A DNA stretch of 64,000 nt from Thalassococcus arenae. GTDB lineage: Bacteria; Pseudomonadota; Alphaproteobacteria; Rhodobacterales; Rhodobacteraceae. The stretch is from NCBI RefSeq assembly GCF_019104745.1, contig NZ_JAHRWL010000001.1:1469001-1533000 (forward strand), written 5' to 3'. The notes under the pieces were generated by a model. It had not been told where the DNA came from. It searched no databases and was given only the letters and a program-made list of their open reading frames with translations. Shown here piece by piece: positions 49,150 through 58,201 of this stretch; the first letter of the stretch is position 1, and each line of letters opens with the position of its first letter. Position numbers and translations under genes: made by a program.

Positions 49150-51951
49150 ATGGCGTTCGGCAAAGGCTGTCATCTGCATCTGATCGACGGGTCGGCCTAT
49201 ATCTTTCGGGCCTACCACGCGCTGCCGCCGCTGACCCGCAAGTCCGACGGCCTGCCGATCGGAGCGGTCAGCGGTTTCTGCAACATGCTGCAGCGCTACA
49301 TCGACGGCAATTCCGGAGCGGATGCCCCGACCCACGTCGCGGTGGTGTTCGACAAGGGCAGCCACACGTTCCGCAACGAGCTTTTCGAGGACTACAAGGC
49401 CAACCGAGAAGCGATGCCCGAGGATCTGCGCCCGCAGATCCCCCTGACCCGGCGCGCGACCGAGGCGTTCAACATCGCCTGCAAGGAAATCGAGGGCTAC
49501 GAGGCCGACGACATCATCGCGACGCTGGCCTGCCAGGCGCGCGAGGCCGGTGGGCGGGTGACGATCCTGTCGTCGGACAAGGATCTGATGCAGCTGGTGG
49601 GCGACGGCGTCGAGATGCTGGACCCGATGAAGAACCGCCGCATCGACCGCGACGGCGTTGTCGAGAAATTCGGCGTGCCGCCGGAACGGGTGGTGGATGT
49701 GCAGGCGCTGGCCGGCGACAGCGTCGACAACGTGCCGGGTGCGCCGGGCATCGGGATCAAGACCGCGGCACTGCTGATCAACGAGTTCGGTTCACTCGAG
49801 GAATTGCTGGACCGCGCAGAAGAGATCCCCCAGCCCAAGCGGCGCGAGACGCTGACCACGATGCGGGCGCAGATCGAGCTGTCGAAAAAGCTGGTGATGC
49901 TCGATTGCGAGACCCCGCTGGACTTTACGCTGGACGATCTGGAGGTGCGCGACCCCGACCCGGACAAGCTGATGCCGTTCCTGGCCGAGATGGAATTCCG
50001 CACCCTGACCAAGCGTGTCGCCGAAGCGCTGGGGGTCGAGCCGCCGGCCATTCCCGACACCACGCCCGAGGGCGCCAACCCCGACGACAGCACGGCCGAG
50101 GCGCCGCCGATCCGGCCCGAAGCCTACGAGACGGTGCGCGATGCCAGGGCGCTGCAAGATTGGATCGCCCAGGCGCAGGACCGCGGCTGGGTCGCGGTGG
50201 ACACCGAGACCACCGGGTTGAACGAGATGACCTGCGACCTTGTCGGGATCTCGCTCTGTGTCGAGGTGGGCCGCGCCTGCTATGTCCCGCTGACCCATCG
50301 CGCCGCGGCGACGGACGACCTGTTCGGATCGGACGACCTGGCCGACGGTCAGATGAAGCTGGACGAGGCGTTGGCCCTGATCAAGCCGCTGCTCGAGGAC
50401 CCGGCGGTGATGAAGATCGGCCAGAACATGAAATACGACGCCAAGGTTCTGGCCCGCTACGGCATCGACATCGCGCCGATCGACGACACGATGCTGATGT
50501 CCTATGCGATGAATGCCGGGCTGCATGGCCACGGCATGGATACCCTGGCCGAGCGCTATCTGAGCCACACGCCGATCCCGATCAAGGACCTGCTGGGCAG
50601 CGGCAAGGCGCAGGTCACGTTCGACCGGGTACCGGTCGACGAGGCCACGCGTTATGCCGCCGAGGATGCCGACATCACGCTGCGGCTTTGGCAGATGTTC
50701 AAGCCGCAATTGCACCGCACCCAAGTGACGCGGGTCTACGAAGGGCTGGAGCGTCCGCTGGTTCCGGTTCTGGCGCAGATGGAGAGGGCCGGGATCCGCG
50801 TGGACCGTGACGCGCTCAGCCGGATGTCCAACGCGTTCAGCCAGAAGATGGCGGGGCTCGAGGCCGAGATTCACGAACTGGCCGGCGAGACCTTCAATGT
50901 CGGCAGCCCCAAGCAACTGGGCGAGATCCTGTTCGACAAGATGGGAATCGAGGGCGGCAAGAAGGGCAAGACCGGCGCCTATGCCACCGGCGCCGACGTG
51001 CTCGAAGACCTGGCGACCGAGCATGAATTGCCGCGCAAGGTGCTGGATTGGCGGCAGTTGTCCAAGCTCAAGTCCACTTATACCGATGCGCTGCAGGAAC
51101 ACATCAATCCTGATACACATCGTGTACACACATCGTATTCCATTGCGGGCGCCAATACCGGCCGCCTCGCCTCGACCGATCCGAACTTGCAGAACATCCC
51201 CGTGCGCACCGAGGAAGGTCGCCGCATCCGCGAAGCCTTTGTCGCCGAGCCGGGCAAGGTGCTGGTGTCTCTCGACTACAGCCAGATCGAGCTGCGCATC
51301 CTGGCGCATATGGCCGGGATCGACGCGCTGAAACAGGCCTTCCGCGAAGGCCACGACATCCACGCCCTGACCGCGTCCGAGATGTTCAACGTGCCGCTGG
51401 ACCAGATGACGCCGGATGTGCGGCGGCAGGCCAAGGCGATCAATTTCGGGGTGATCTACGGCATTTCCGGCTTTGGACTGGCGCGCAACCTGCGCATCCC
51501 GCGGGCCGAGGCGCAGGGTTTCATCGACCGTTATTTCGAACGCTTCCCCGGCATCAAGACCTATATGGATGACACCGTGGCCTTCGCCAAGGAACACGGA
51601 CATGTCGAAACGCTGTTCGGGCGCAAGATCCACACGCCCGAGATCGGTGCCAAGGGCCCGCGGGCGGGCTTTGCCTGGCGCGCGGCGATCAATGCGCCGA
51701 TCCAGGGCACTGCGGCCGACATCATCCGCCGCGCGATGATCCGCATGCCCGACGCGATCGACGGCTTGCCGGCCAAGATGCTGCTGCAGGTGCATGACGA
51801 ATTGCTGTTCGAGGTCGAAACCGGTGCGGTGGACGACCTGATCGGCGTGGCGCGCGACATCATGGAGGGCGCCGCAGACCCGGTGGTCAAGCTGGATGTG
51901 CCACTGGTGGTCGATGCCGGGCAGGGGGCGAACTGGGCCGAGGCGCATTGA
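49150..51951 (+). CDS. polA: DNA polymerase I
   Basis: A 933-residue polymerase with three domains. Residues 1-290 form the 5'-3' flap nuclease (LIDGSAYIFRAYHAL, YEADDIIATLA, GDSVDNVPGAPGIGIKTA). About residues 330-530 form the 3'-5' exonuclease, whose acidic residues are retained (VDTETTGLNE, GQNMKYDAKV, YAAEDADITL). The rest is the family A polymerase, with motif A DYSQIELRILAH, motif B RRQAKAINFGVIYGIS and motif C QVHDELLFEV. The enzyme acts in Okazaki-fragment processing and repair synthesis. GGGAGGGA lies just upstream of the ATG. Confidence 0.97.
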   Translation: MAFGKGCHLHLIDGSAYIFRAYHALPPLTRKSDGLPIGAVSGFCNMLQRYIDGNSGADAPTHVAVVFDKGSHTFRNELFEDYKANREAMPEDLRPQIPLTRRATEAFNIACKEIEGYEADDIIATLACQAREAGGRVTILSSDKDLMQLVGDGVEMLDPMKNRRIDRDGVVEKFGVPPERVVDVQALAGDSVDNVPGAPGIGIKTAALLINEFGSLEELLDRAEEIPQPKRRETLTTMRAQIELSKKLVMLDCETPLDFTLDDLEVRDPDPDKLMPFLAEMEFRTLTKRVAEALGVEPPAIPDTTPEGANPDDSTAEAPPIRPEAYETVRDARALQDWIAQAQDRGWVAVDTETTGLNEMTCDLVGISLCVEVGRACYVPLTHRAAATDDLFGSDDLADGQMKLDEALALIKPLLEDPAVMKIGQNMKYDAKVLARYGIDIAPIDDTMLMSYAMNAGLHGHGMDTLAERYLSHTPIPIKDLLGSGKAQVTFDRVPVDEATRYAAEDADITLRLWQMFKPQLHRTQVTRVYEGLERPLVPVLAQMERAGIRVDRDALSRMSNAFSQKMAGLEAEIHELAGETFNVGSPKQLGEILFDKMGIEGGKKGKTGAYATGADVLEDLATEHELPRKVLDWRQLSKLKSTYTDALQEHINPDTHRVHTSYSIAGANTGRLASTDPNLQNIPVRTEEGRRIREAFVAEPGKVLVSLDYSQIELRILAHMAGIDALKQAFREGHDIHALTASEMFNVPLDQMTPDVRRQAKAINFGVIYGISGFGLARNLRIPRAEAQGFIDRYFERFPGIKTYMDDTVAFAKEHGHVETLFGRKIHTPEIGAKGPRAGFAWRAAINAPIQGTAADIIRRAMIRMPDAIDGLPAKMLLQVHDELLFEVETGAVDDLIGVARDIMEGAADPVVKLDVPLVVDAGQGANWAEAH

Positions 51952-52042
51952 TCGACGCCTTCACCGAAATGCCCAGTTTTCGCCACGGGCGTTTCGCACA
52001 CCATCCGCAAGCTGGACGCACCCGCAATCCCAACGGCCCGCC

Positions 52043-52723
52043 ATGTTCCGCCGTCTGATTTCCCTTGCCCTTGCCCTGTGCCTGCTGGTCCCGTCACCCG
52101 TGGCGGCCGAAGTGCCCCGGGTGCTCCTGATCGGCGACTCCCTTCTGGCCAGTCACAAGGTGTCGGGGCGGTCAGTGGCGCATTACCTGGAACGCTATCT
52201 CGAGGCGCCGGTTCGCAACCGGTCGGTTCTGGGTGCCCGCATGATCTACAAGTTGCCGGTCACTGGTGCGCTTGGTCTGTCGATTCCGGCGCAATTCCGC
52301 ACGGACGAGGATTGGGACATCGTCATCGTGAACGGCGGCGGCAACGATTTGTGGATGGGCTGCGCCTGCCGCCGCTGCGACCGCAAGATGAACCGCCTGA
52401 TCAGCGAAAGCGGCACGCGCGGCGAAGTGCCCAAACTGCTGGCCCGCATCCACAAGACAGGGGCGCGGATCATCTATGTCGGCTATCTGCGCAGTCCGGG
52501 CATCGTCACGCCGATCGAGGCCTGCAAGGATGAAGGCGACGCCTTCGAGGCCCGGATCGCGACGCTGGCAGGCAAGGTGCAAGGGATCGACTACCTGTCG
52601 CTGCAGGATCTGGTGCCGCATGGCGATGCCTCGTGGCTGGCGCTGGACGGTGTGCATCCGGCGACCAAGACAAGCCGCGAGATCGCGCGCCGCCTGGCGG
52701 ACATGATCAAGCCGGTGGACTGA
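52043..52723 (+). CDS. Exported SGNH/GDSL hydrolase
   Basis: A 226-residue protein with a signal peptide (LISLALALCLLVPSPVAA) and an SGNH fold: block I LLIGDSLLAS with the nucleophile serine, block III VIVNGGGNDLWMG with the asparagine, and block V DGVHPATKTS with the catalytic Asp and His. A cysteine group (GCACRRCDRK) follows block III. The family acts on esters, acylated sugars or peptidoglycan acetyl groups. It starts 91 bases after polA. Confidence 0.85.
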   Translation: MFRRLISLALALCLLVPSPVAAEVPRVLLIGDSLLASHKVSGRSVAHYLERYLEAPVRNRSVLGARMIYKLPVTGALGLSIPAQFRTDEDWDIVIVNGGGNDLWMGCACRRCDRKMNRLISESGTRGEVPKLLARIHKTGARIIYVGYLRSPGIVTPIEACKDEGDAFEARIATLAGKVQGIDYLSLQDLVPHGDASWLALDGVHPATKTSREIARRLADMIKPVD

Positions 52724-52840
52724 CGGCCAAGGCGCATCGGGGCCGACGCAAGACCGCGGCAGGCCACCGACCCGCGACAAGCGGATCGCCGACATCATGT
52801 CCTTGGCGGGCCGGGGTCTGCGCCCCAGCCCGTTCCTGGG

Positions 52841-54067
52841 TCAGCCCACCAGCGGCTGCGGCGACTGCACCAGCCCGTGCCCCACATCCGCCAGGTCGAC
52901 CGCAGGGGCCAGCCCGGTGCGCGTGGCGGTGGCGCGCAACTGCGCCGTGACCGCTGCGGCGTTGCGCGGACGGCCGGTCTGCGCCTGCGCCTCCCACCAC
53001 AGGGCGGCGACACCGGCGACATGGGGACAGGCCATCGACGTGCCCCGCAACGGCCTGAGGCCACCGCCGGTCTTGGCCGACACGATCCCGACACCCGGCG
53101 CCGCGATCACCGGGTTGGTGTTGGAAAACTCCGCCACGTTCAGCCCGTTCGGCGTCTGACCCAAGGCCCCCACCGAGATCACACCGAAGGCCGCCGCCGG
53201 CACCGAGGCACTGACCTCGAATTGCGGGTCGATTTCGCGGCGGCTTTCATTGCCCGCCGCGGCCACGACCACCGTCCCGCCATCGAACGCCGCCTGGGCG
53301 CGGAACATGTCCATCAGCGCATCGAACATCCGCAGGTTGGTGCGGTAGCCTTCCAGCGCGATCGAGGTGGCCAGTAGCTCGGGCAGGCCGTCGCGGATCA
53401 GGTCTTCGGCGAATCCGGGAAAGTCGAAGCCCAGCGACATCGAGATCACCTGCGAGCCTTCCGAGGCCGCCCACCGCATCGCGTCGAACAGCATGTCGGA
53501 CGACCCCGACCCGTCATCGCCCAGAACCTTGCCGATCAGCGCCGTCGTGACGCCGCGCGCCACCCCGATCCGCGTCCCGTCCACGTCGCGACCAAAGACC
53601 GTGCCGGCGCAGTGGGTGCCGTGGCCGTTGGCATCCTCGATACCCGATCCGGAAAAGTCGCGGGTGATCAGCGACACGCCGGCAAAGGCGGGGTGGTCGG
53701 TGTCGATCCCGGTATCCAGCACCGCCACGCGCACCCCCGCGCCGGTGGCCGAAGACGTGTCGGCCCCCACCGCCGTGATGCCCCAGGCCGGCGTGGCGGC
53801 CGCAGCATCCGCATCGTCCAGCGGTTCCGGCGCGATCAGCCGTGTCGGCATGACCCGCGCCATGCCCAGGATGCTGGGATCGCGCATGGCAGAGCGCATG
53901 TCGGCGGGGCTCATGTCGCCCACTTCCAGCATCGGATCGGGCGGCAGGGATGTGCCGATGGTTTCCTCGCCCAGAATCGCCGGTCCCATCGGACGCCGCC
54001 CGGACGGTGACAGCGGCGCGTTCCGCCAGACGGCATTCGCGTCGCGTAAAACAACATACTTGGTCAT
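52841..54067 (-). CDS. S8 family (subtilisin-like) serine peptidase without signal peptide
   Basis: A 408-residue protein with the subtilisin triad: aspartate in VAVLDTGIDTDHP, histidine in NGHGTHCAGT and serine in RGTSMACPHVAG; the oxyanion asparagine is in VVAAAGNESRRE. About 90 residues precede the catalytic domain, but they begin MTKYVVLRDANAVWRN and show no signal peptide. It may be cytoplasmic, or leave the cell by a C-terminal or type I route; no repeats are visible at the C-terminus. It converges with the SGNH gene across 117 bases containing nothing recognisable. Confidence 0.88.
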   Translation of the reverse strand: MTKYVVLRDANAVWRNAPLSPSGRRPMGPAILGEETIGTSLPPDPMLEVGDMSPADMRSAMRDPSILGMARVMPTRLIAPEPLDDADAAAATPAWGITAVGADTSSATGAGVRVAVLDTGIDTDHPAFAGVSLITRDFSGSGIEDANGHGTHCAGTVFGRDVDGTRIGVARGVTTALIGKVLGDDGSGSSDMLFDAMRWAASEGSQVISMSLGFDFPGFAEDLIRDGLPELLATSIALEGYRTNLRMFDALMDMFRAQAAFDGGTVVVAAAGNESRREIDPQFEVSASVPAAAFGVISVGALGQTPNGLNVAEFSNTNPVIAAPGVGIVSAKTGGGLRPLRGTSMACPHVAGVAALWWEAQAQTGRPRNAAAVTAQLRATATRTGLAPAVDLADVGHGLVQSPQPLVG

Positions 54068-54155
54068 GAAATCCCCCTTGGTTTGCTCGTCGGCGCCGAA
54101 ATAAACGCCCAGGGACAGGATACACCCTTGAGTTGCATCACCAGAGGAGTTTTTC

Positions 54156-54178
54156 GTGAAAACCGCGTAATTCGCGGT
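54156..54178 (-). terminator. Rho-independent terminator of the adenosine-kinase operon
   Basis: On the minus strand ACCGCG, loop AATTA and CGCGGT form a 6-base-pair stem followed by TTTC, starting 3 bases after the adenosine-kinase stop. It should end the nth-adenosine-kinase transcript. The T-run is short, so efficiency is uncertain. Confidence 0.62.
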
Positions 54179-54180
54179 GA

Positions 54181-55176
54181 TCAGCCGATCGGCAGGCCGT
54201 TTTCGGCAAACAACCGTTTCAGATCGGCTTCGGGGCGCGGCCCCAGATGCCCGATCACTTCCTGGGCGGCCAGGCAGCCCATGCGCCCGGCCGTGGCCAT
54301 GTCCCGGCCGGTCACCAGCCCATAGAGGAACCCCGCCGCGAACTGGTCGCCCGCGCCGGTGGCGTCGACCGGCACGACCTTGCGCACCGGCACGTCGGTG
54401 CGTTCACCGTTGCGAATGATCGTCACCCCGTCGCCCGAACGGGTGCAGACCACCAGCGGGCAGATCGCGGCAACGGCGGCCAGGTCGTCCTCCAGCGTGC
54501 CGTTCTCGAACAACGACCGGATCTCGGCCTCGTTGCCGATGACATAGTCCATCTCGTTCTCGATCAGCGCCAGGAAATCGCCGCGGTGGCGTTCCACGCA
54601 GAACGGATCGGAAATCGCGATTCCGGTCTTGCCGCCCGCCGCCCGGCAGGCGCGCGCGGCCTTGAGAAACGCGTGTTTTCCCTTGTCCTTGTCGAACAGG
54701 TAACCCTCGAGAAAGATCGCTTCGGCCTGCGCTGCGACGGCCTCGGTCACATCGTCGGGGCCCAGTTCGGCCGAGATGCCCAGATAGGTGTTCATCGACC
54801 GCTCGCCATCGGGCGAGACAAAGATCATCGACCGCGAGGTCGGCAATTCGCCCCCCGCGACCGGTGCATTCACGAAGTCGATGCCGTCATTGACCATCGC
54901 CTCGGCATAGAAACGGCCCAGATCGTCATCGCGCACCCGGCCGATAAAGGCGGTCCGCAGCCCCAGGTTGCCGCCGCCCGCGATGGTGTTGGCGACCGAC
55001 CCGCCGGGCGTCTGCACCCGGTTGCCCATGGCGTGATACAACGCCTCGCCGCGGTCCTGTTCGACCAGCTGCATGATGCCCTTTTCGATGCCCATTCGGG
55101 TCAGAAACGCATCGTCCGCGCGCGCGATCACGTCGACAACGGCATTGCCGATGCCCACCAGCTGATATTTCTTCAT
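54181..55176 (-). CDS. Adenosine kinase, PfkB (ribokinase) family
   Basis: A 331-residue sugar/nucleoside kinase. The N-terminal YQLVGIGNAVVDVIARADD, GGSVANTIAGGGNLGLRTAF and the C-terminal catalytic VDATGAGDQFAAGFLYGL are the PfkB family motifs, with the aspartate base in GAGD. Length and the NAVVDV start fit the adenosine-kinase group of alphaproteobacteria, which phosphorylates adenosine to AMP; another nucleoside or sugar is possible. The ATG overlaps the nth stop (ATGA). Confidence 0.88.
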   Translation of the reverse strand: MKKYQLVGIGNAVVDVIARADDAFLTRMGIEKGIMQLVEQDRGEALYHAMGNRVQTPGGSVANTIAGGGNLGLRTAFIGRVRDDDLGRFYAEAMVNDGIDFVNAPVAGGELPTSRSMIFVSPDGERSMNTYLGISAELGPDDVTEAVAAQAEAIFLEGYLFDKDKGKHAFLKAARACRAAGGKTGIAISDPFCVERHRGDFLALIENEMDYVIGNEAEIRSLFENGTLEDDLAAVAAICPLVVCTRSGDGVTIIRNGERTDVPVRKVVPVDATGAGDQFAAGFLYGLVTGRDMATAGRMGCLAAQEVIGHLGPRPEADLKRLFAENGLPIG

Positions 55177-55817
55177 TCGGTCTTGTCCTCGAACTGGCAC
55201 AGGTCGGCGATCAGGCAGGCCTTGCATTTCGGTTTCCGCGCGACGCAGGTGTAGCGGCCGTGCAGGATCAGCCAGTGATGCGCGTGCTGCTGGTAGTCGA
55301 CGGGGATGTTGTCTTCGATGGCGCGTTCCACCGCGACCACGTCCTTGCCGGGGCAGATGCCGGTGCGGTTGCCGACGCGAAAGATATGCGTGTCGACCGC
55401 CTGCGCCGGGTAATGCCACCACATGTTCAGCACCACATTGGCGGTCTTGCGCCCGACGCCGGGCAGGCTTTCCAGCGCGGCGCGCGAATTCGGCACCTCG
55501 CCGCCATATTCTTCGACAAGGATGCGGCTCAGCTTGATGACGTTCTTGGCCTTGTTGCGGAACAGGCCGATCGTCTTGATGTGTTCGATGACGCCGTCTT
55601 CGCCCAGGGCCAGCATCTTTTCCGGCGTGTCGGCCACCGCGAACAGCCCGCGGGTGGCCTTGTTGACGCCGGCATCGGTGGCCTGCGCCGACAGTGCCAC
55701 CGCCACCACCAGCGTGTAGGCGTTGACATGCTCCAGCTCGCCCTTGGGTTCGGGCTCGGCTTCGTGGAAGCGGTCAAAGATTCGGCGGATCGTGTGATAA
55801 TCAAGCTGCTTGGCCAT
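55173..55817 (-). CDS. nth: Endonuclease III (DNA glycosylase/AP lyase)
   Basis: A 214-residue repair enzyme. The helix-hairpin-helix LPGVGRKTANVVLN carries the catalytic lysine, VDTHIFRVGNR the catalytic aspartate, and the C-terminal cysteine loop follows C-x6-C-x2-C-x5-C, which binds the 4Fe-4S cluster. It removes oxidised pyrimidines from DNA. It is the first gene of an operon with adenosine kinase and diverges from an Ada/Ogt-like gene, giving a small DNA-repair neighbourhood. Confidence 0.95.
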   Translation of the reverse strand: MAKQLDYHTIRRIFDRFHEAEPEPKGELEHVNAYTLVVAVALSAQATDAGVNKATRGLFAVADTPEKMLALGEDGVIEHIKTIGLFRNKAKNVIKLSRILVEEYGGEVPNSRAALESLPGVGRKTANVVLNMWWHYPAQAVDTHIFRVGNRTGICPGKDVVAVERAIEDNIPVDYQQHAHHWLILHGRYTCVARKPKCKACLIADLCQFEDKTE

Positions 55818-55910
55818 GATCCGCTTTTGCCTCGGCTCTGCGGGATGCGCAACAATCGGGTCGTGCGGTCGCCCGCCCGGCGTTACATTTGCGCCAACAG
55901 GAGAGACCCG

Positions 55911-56753
55911 ATGCCCAAGGATGACACCGATAGCTATCATTTCCACGTCATGCGCCGTGCCATCGACCTGATCGACGGGCTGGGCGAACAGGCGACGCTG
56001 GACCGACTGGCGGCCGAGATGAACATGAGCCCCGCGCATTTCCAGCGCCTGTTCACCCAATGGGCGGGCGTGTCGCCCAAGCGCTACCAGCAATACCTGA
56101 CATTGGGCCACGCCAAGGCGCTGTTGCGCGATCGCTTCACCACGCTCGAGACCGCCCATTCCGCCGGCCTGTCCGGCGGCGGGCGGCTGCACGACCTGTT
56201 CCTGCGGTGGGAAGCGATGAGCCCCGGCGACTATGCCCGCGAAGGCGCCGGGCTGACGATCTACTGGGGCTGGTTCGAAAGCCCCTTCGGCCCGGCCCTG
56301 GTGACCGGCACCGACAAGGGTATCTGCGGTATCGCCTTTGCGTCCGAGACCGGTGAAGAGGCGGCCTTTGACGACCTGATGGGGCGGTGGCCGCGCGCCG
56401 CCTTCGTCGAAGACCCGATGCGCCTGCGGCCCTGGGCGCTGACCGCCTTCGGTGTCGAACAGCAGGGCGAGGTGCCGCTGTACCTGATCGGCGCGCCGTT
56501 CCAGATCAAGGTCTGGGAGGCGCTGATGCACATCCCGTCGGGCCATGTGACCACCTATTCCGAGATCGCCGAATCCATCGGCAATCCCAGGGCCGTGCGC
56601 GCCGTCGGAACCGCGGTCGGGCGCAACCCGATTTCCTACCTGATTCCGTGCCACCGGGCGCTGCGCAAATCCGGCGGTCTTGGCGGCTATCACTGGGGGT
56701 TGCCCGTCAAGCGCGCGCTGCTGGCCTGGGAAGCGGCGCGGGCCGAGGCCTGA
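55911..56753 (+). CDS. Ada-like protein: AraC domain fused to O6-alkylguanine-DNA methyltransferase
   Basis: A 280-residue fusion. Residues 20-105 form an AraC-type helix-turn-helix (LAAEMNMSPAHFQRLFTQWA), and residues 115-275 form the methyltransferase, with GRNPISYLIPCHRALRKSGG carrying the acceptor cysteine in PCHR. The N-terminal zinc/methyl-phosphotriester domain of classic Ada is missing, as in Ada-type Ogt proteins. AGGAGAG lies before the ATG. It should repair O6-methylguanine and may activate its own promoter. Confidence 0.93.
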   Translation: MPKDDTDSYHFHVMRRAIDLIDGLGEQATLDRLAAEMNMSPAHFQRLFTQWAGVSPKRYQQYLTLGHAKALLRDRFTTLETAHSAGLSGGGRLHDLFLRWEAMSPGDYAREGAGLTIYWGWFESPFGPALVTGTDKGICGIAFASETGEEAAFDDLMGRWPRAAFVEDPMRLRPWALTAFGVEQQGEVPLYLIGAPFQIKVWEALMHIPSGHVTTYSEIAESIGNPRAVRAVGTAVGRNPISYLIPCHRALRKSGGLGGYHWGLPVKRALLAWEAARAEA

Positions 56754-56873
56754 GCAGGGGGCTTTTCCGGCTATGAGCGATCCTCCGCCGATTTTTCGGG
56801 AACTCCCGGGCGGTTTCGTGCATTGTTTTTGAATATCAACCGACAATCCCCCATGAAACGGGGGCAACTAATC

Positions 56874-57551
56874 ATGAGGCAAACCATGATCCGGGCTAAA
56901 CTTCCCGTTCTTCTTTCCGTCGCCGTGCTGGGCCTTTCGGCCTGTACCACCGGTCCCATGTTCGATCAGAACGATCCCAACCAGCGGGCCAAGACCGGCG
57001 CTTTGGTCGGCGCCGCCACCGGCGCGATCGCCGGGCGTATCGTTGGCGGTGACGACAAGGGCGAACGCAACCGCGCCACCGTGGCCGGCGCGCTTGTCGG
57101 CGCCGCGGCGGGCGCCGCCATCGGCAACCAGCTGGACAAGCAGGCCGCCGAACTGCGCCAGCAGCTAGGCAACGACGTGTCGGTGCGCAACACCGGCGAT
57201 CGCCTGATCGTGACCATGCCGCAGGACATCCTGTTCGCGACCGACAGCGCCACGCTTCGTCCCGACCTGGTCGGCGATCTGCGCGACGTCGCCGCCAGCC
57301 TGCAGGCCTATCCCAACACCACGGTTCAGGTCATCGGCCACACGGACAACACCGGCGGTGCGGCCTACAATCTCGACCTGTCGCAGCGCCGCGCGCAATC
57401 GGTCGCCAACGTGCTGATCGGACAGGGCGTGCCGTCCTTCCGCATCGCCACCTTCGGCCGCGGCGAAGACCAACCCATCGCGTCCAACCTGACGCCGGAA
57501 GGCCGCGCGCAGAACCGCCGGGTGGAAATCGTGATCCTGCCCAACGCCTGA
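56874..57551 (+). CDS. OmpA-family lipoprotein with glycine zipper (YiaD-like)
   Basis: A protein of about 225 residues. The lipoprotein signal ends VLGLSACTTG, so the Cys would be lipidated. A glycine zipper follows (GALVGAATGAIAGRIVGG, GALVGAAAGAAIGNQLDK). The C-terminal OmpA domain has LFATDSATLRPDLVGDLRDV, VIGHTDNTGGAAYN and the peptidoglycan-contact Arg in GRAQNRRVEIVI. It should anchor the outer membrane to peptidoglycan. Start choice lies between ATG 56874 and ATG 56886. Confidence 0.9.
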   Translation: MRQTMIRAKLPVLLSVAVLGLSACTTGPMFDQNDPNQRAKTGALVGAATGAIAGRIVGGDDKGERNRATVAGALVGAAAGAAIGNQLDKQAAELRQQLGNDVSVRNTGDRLIVTMPQDILFATDSATLRPDLVGDLRDVAASLQAYPNTTVQVIGHTDNTGGAAYNLDLSQRRAQSVANVLIGQGVPSFRIATFGRGEDQPIASNLTPEGRAQNRRVEIVILPNA

Positions 57552-57580
57552 TCTGCGCATCCGCGCACAGGACATGGGGA

Positions 57581-57607
57581 AACGCCGCGGGTTGCCGCGG
57601 CGTTTTT
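57581..57607 (+). terminator. Rho-independent terminator of the OmpA lipoprotein gene
   Basis: AACGCCGCGG, loop GTTG and CCGCGGCGTT form a perfect 10-base-pair stem that runs into TTTTT. It begins 29 bases after the stop of the OmpA-family gene. Confidence 0.88.
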
Positions 57608-57647
57608 CCGTTGTAGGTCTTGGCAAACGCAAGACACGGAGTTTCTC

Positions 57648-58193
57648 ATGCCCGCCTACACTCTCGTCGGCCTGTGCGGATCGCTGCGCGCAGGGTCCAC
57701 CAACCGCCTGCTGCTGAACGAAGCCGCGCGGCTTTTCGACCCCATCCGCTACACCGAAGGCGACCTCCGCCTGCCGCTGATGGATGCCGATCTGCAAGAC
57801 CGCGACGGAATCCCGGCATCGGTGCAGGCGCTGGCCGATCTGATCGCCGGGGCCGATGCGGTGATCGTGGCCACGCCCGAATACAACAAGGGCATTTCGG
57901 GCGTGCTCAAGAACGCGCTCGACTGGATCAGCCGGGTCGACGGCAATCCCTGGCGCGACAAGCCCGTGGCGCTGATGTCGGCTGCGGCGGGCCGCGCCGG
58001 GGGCGAGCGTGCGCAGAACATGGCGCGGCTGTGCCTGAACCCGTTTCGTCCGCGCCTGCTGAGCGGACCCGAGGTGTTCATCGCCGCCACCGCCCAGCAA
58101 TGGGGCGAAGACGGGCGGCTGACCAACGAATTCGGCGCCAAGCTGCTGGGCGAATTGATGGACGGGCTGCGGGCCGAGATCGGGCGGTCGTAG
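57648..58193 (+). CDS. NADPH-dependent FMN reductase-like flavoprotein
   Basis: A 181-residue flavodoxin-fold reductase: VGLCGSLRAGSTNRLLLNEA supplies the phosphate-binding loop and VIVATPEYNKGISGVLKNAL is the YieF/ChrR-family motif. It reduces FMN, quinones or metal ions with NAD(P)H. The start has ACGGAG about 7 bases upstream. Confidence 0.9.
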   Translation: MPAYTLVGLCGSLRAGSTNRLLLNEAARLFDPIRYTEGDLRLPLMDADLQDRDGIPASVQALADLIAGADAVIVATPEYNKGISGVLKNALDWISRVDGNPWRDKPVALMSAAAGRAGGERAQNMARLCLNPFRPRLLSGPEVFIAATAQQWGEDGRLTNEFGAKLLGELMDGLRAEIGRS

Positions 58194-58201
58194 GCTGCCG
58201 C

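Noticed and set aside
49792-51948. Open frame of about 700 codons opposite polA
   Set aside because: Antisense shadow of polA, which has all polymerase and nuclease motifs.
52724-52840. GC-rich potential hairpin between the SGNH and subtilase genes
   Set aside because: Short imperfect pairing typical of GC-rich DNA, no T-run on either strand; not strong enough to call a terminator.
54181-56867. Apparent N-terminal extensions joining adenosine kinase and nth to longer upstream frames
   Set aside because: The added residues cross the divergent Ada-like gene in a shadow frame; family starts and the ATGA overlap fix the short forms.
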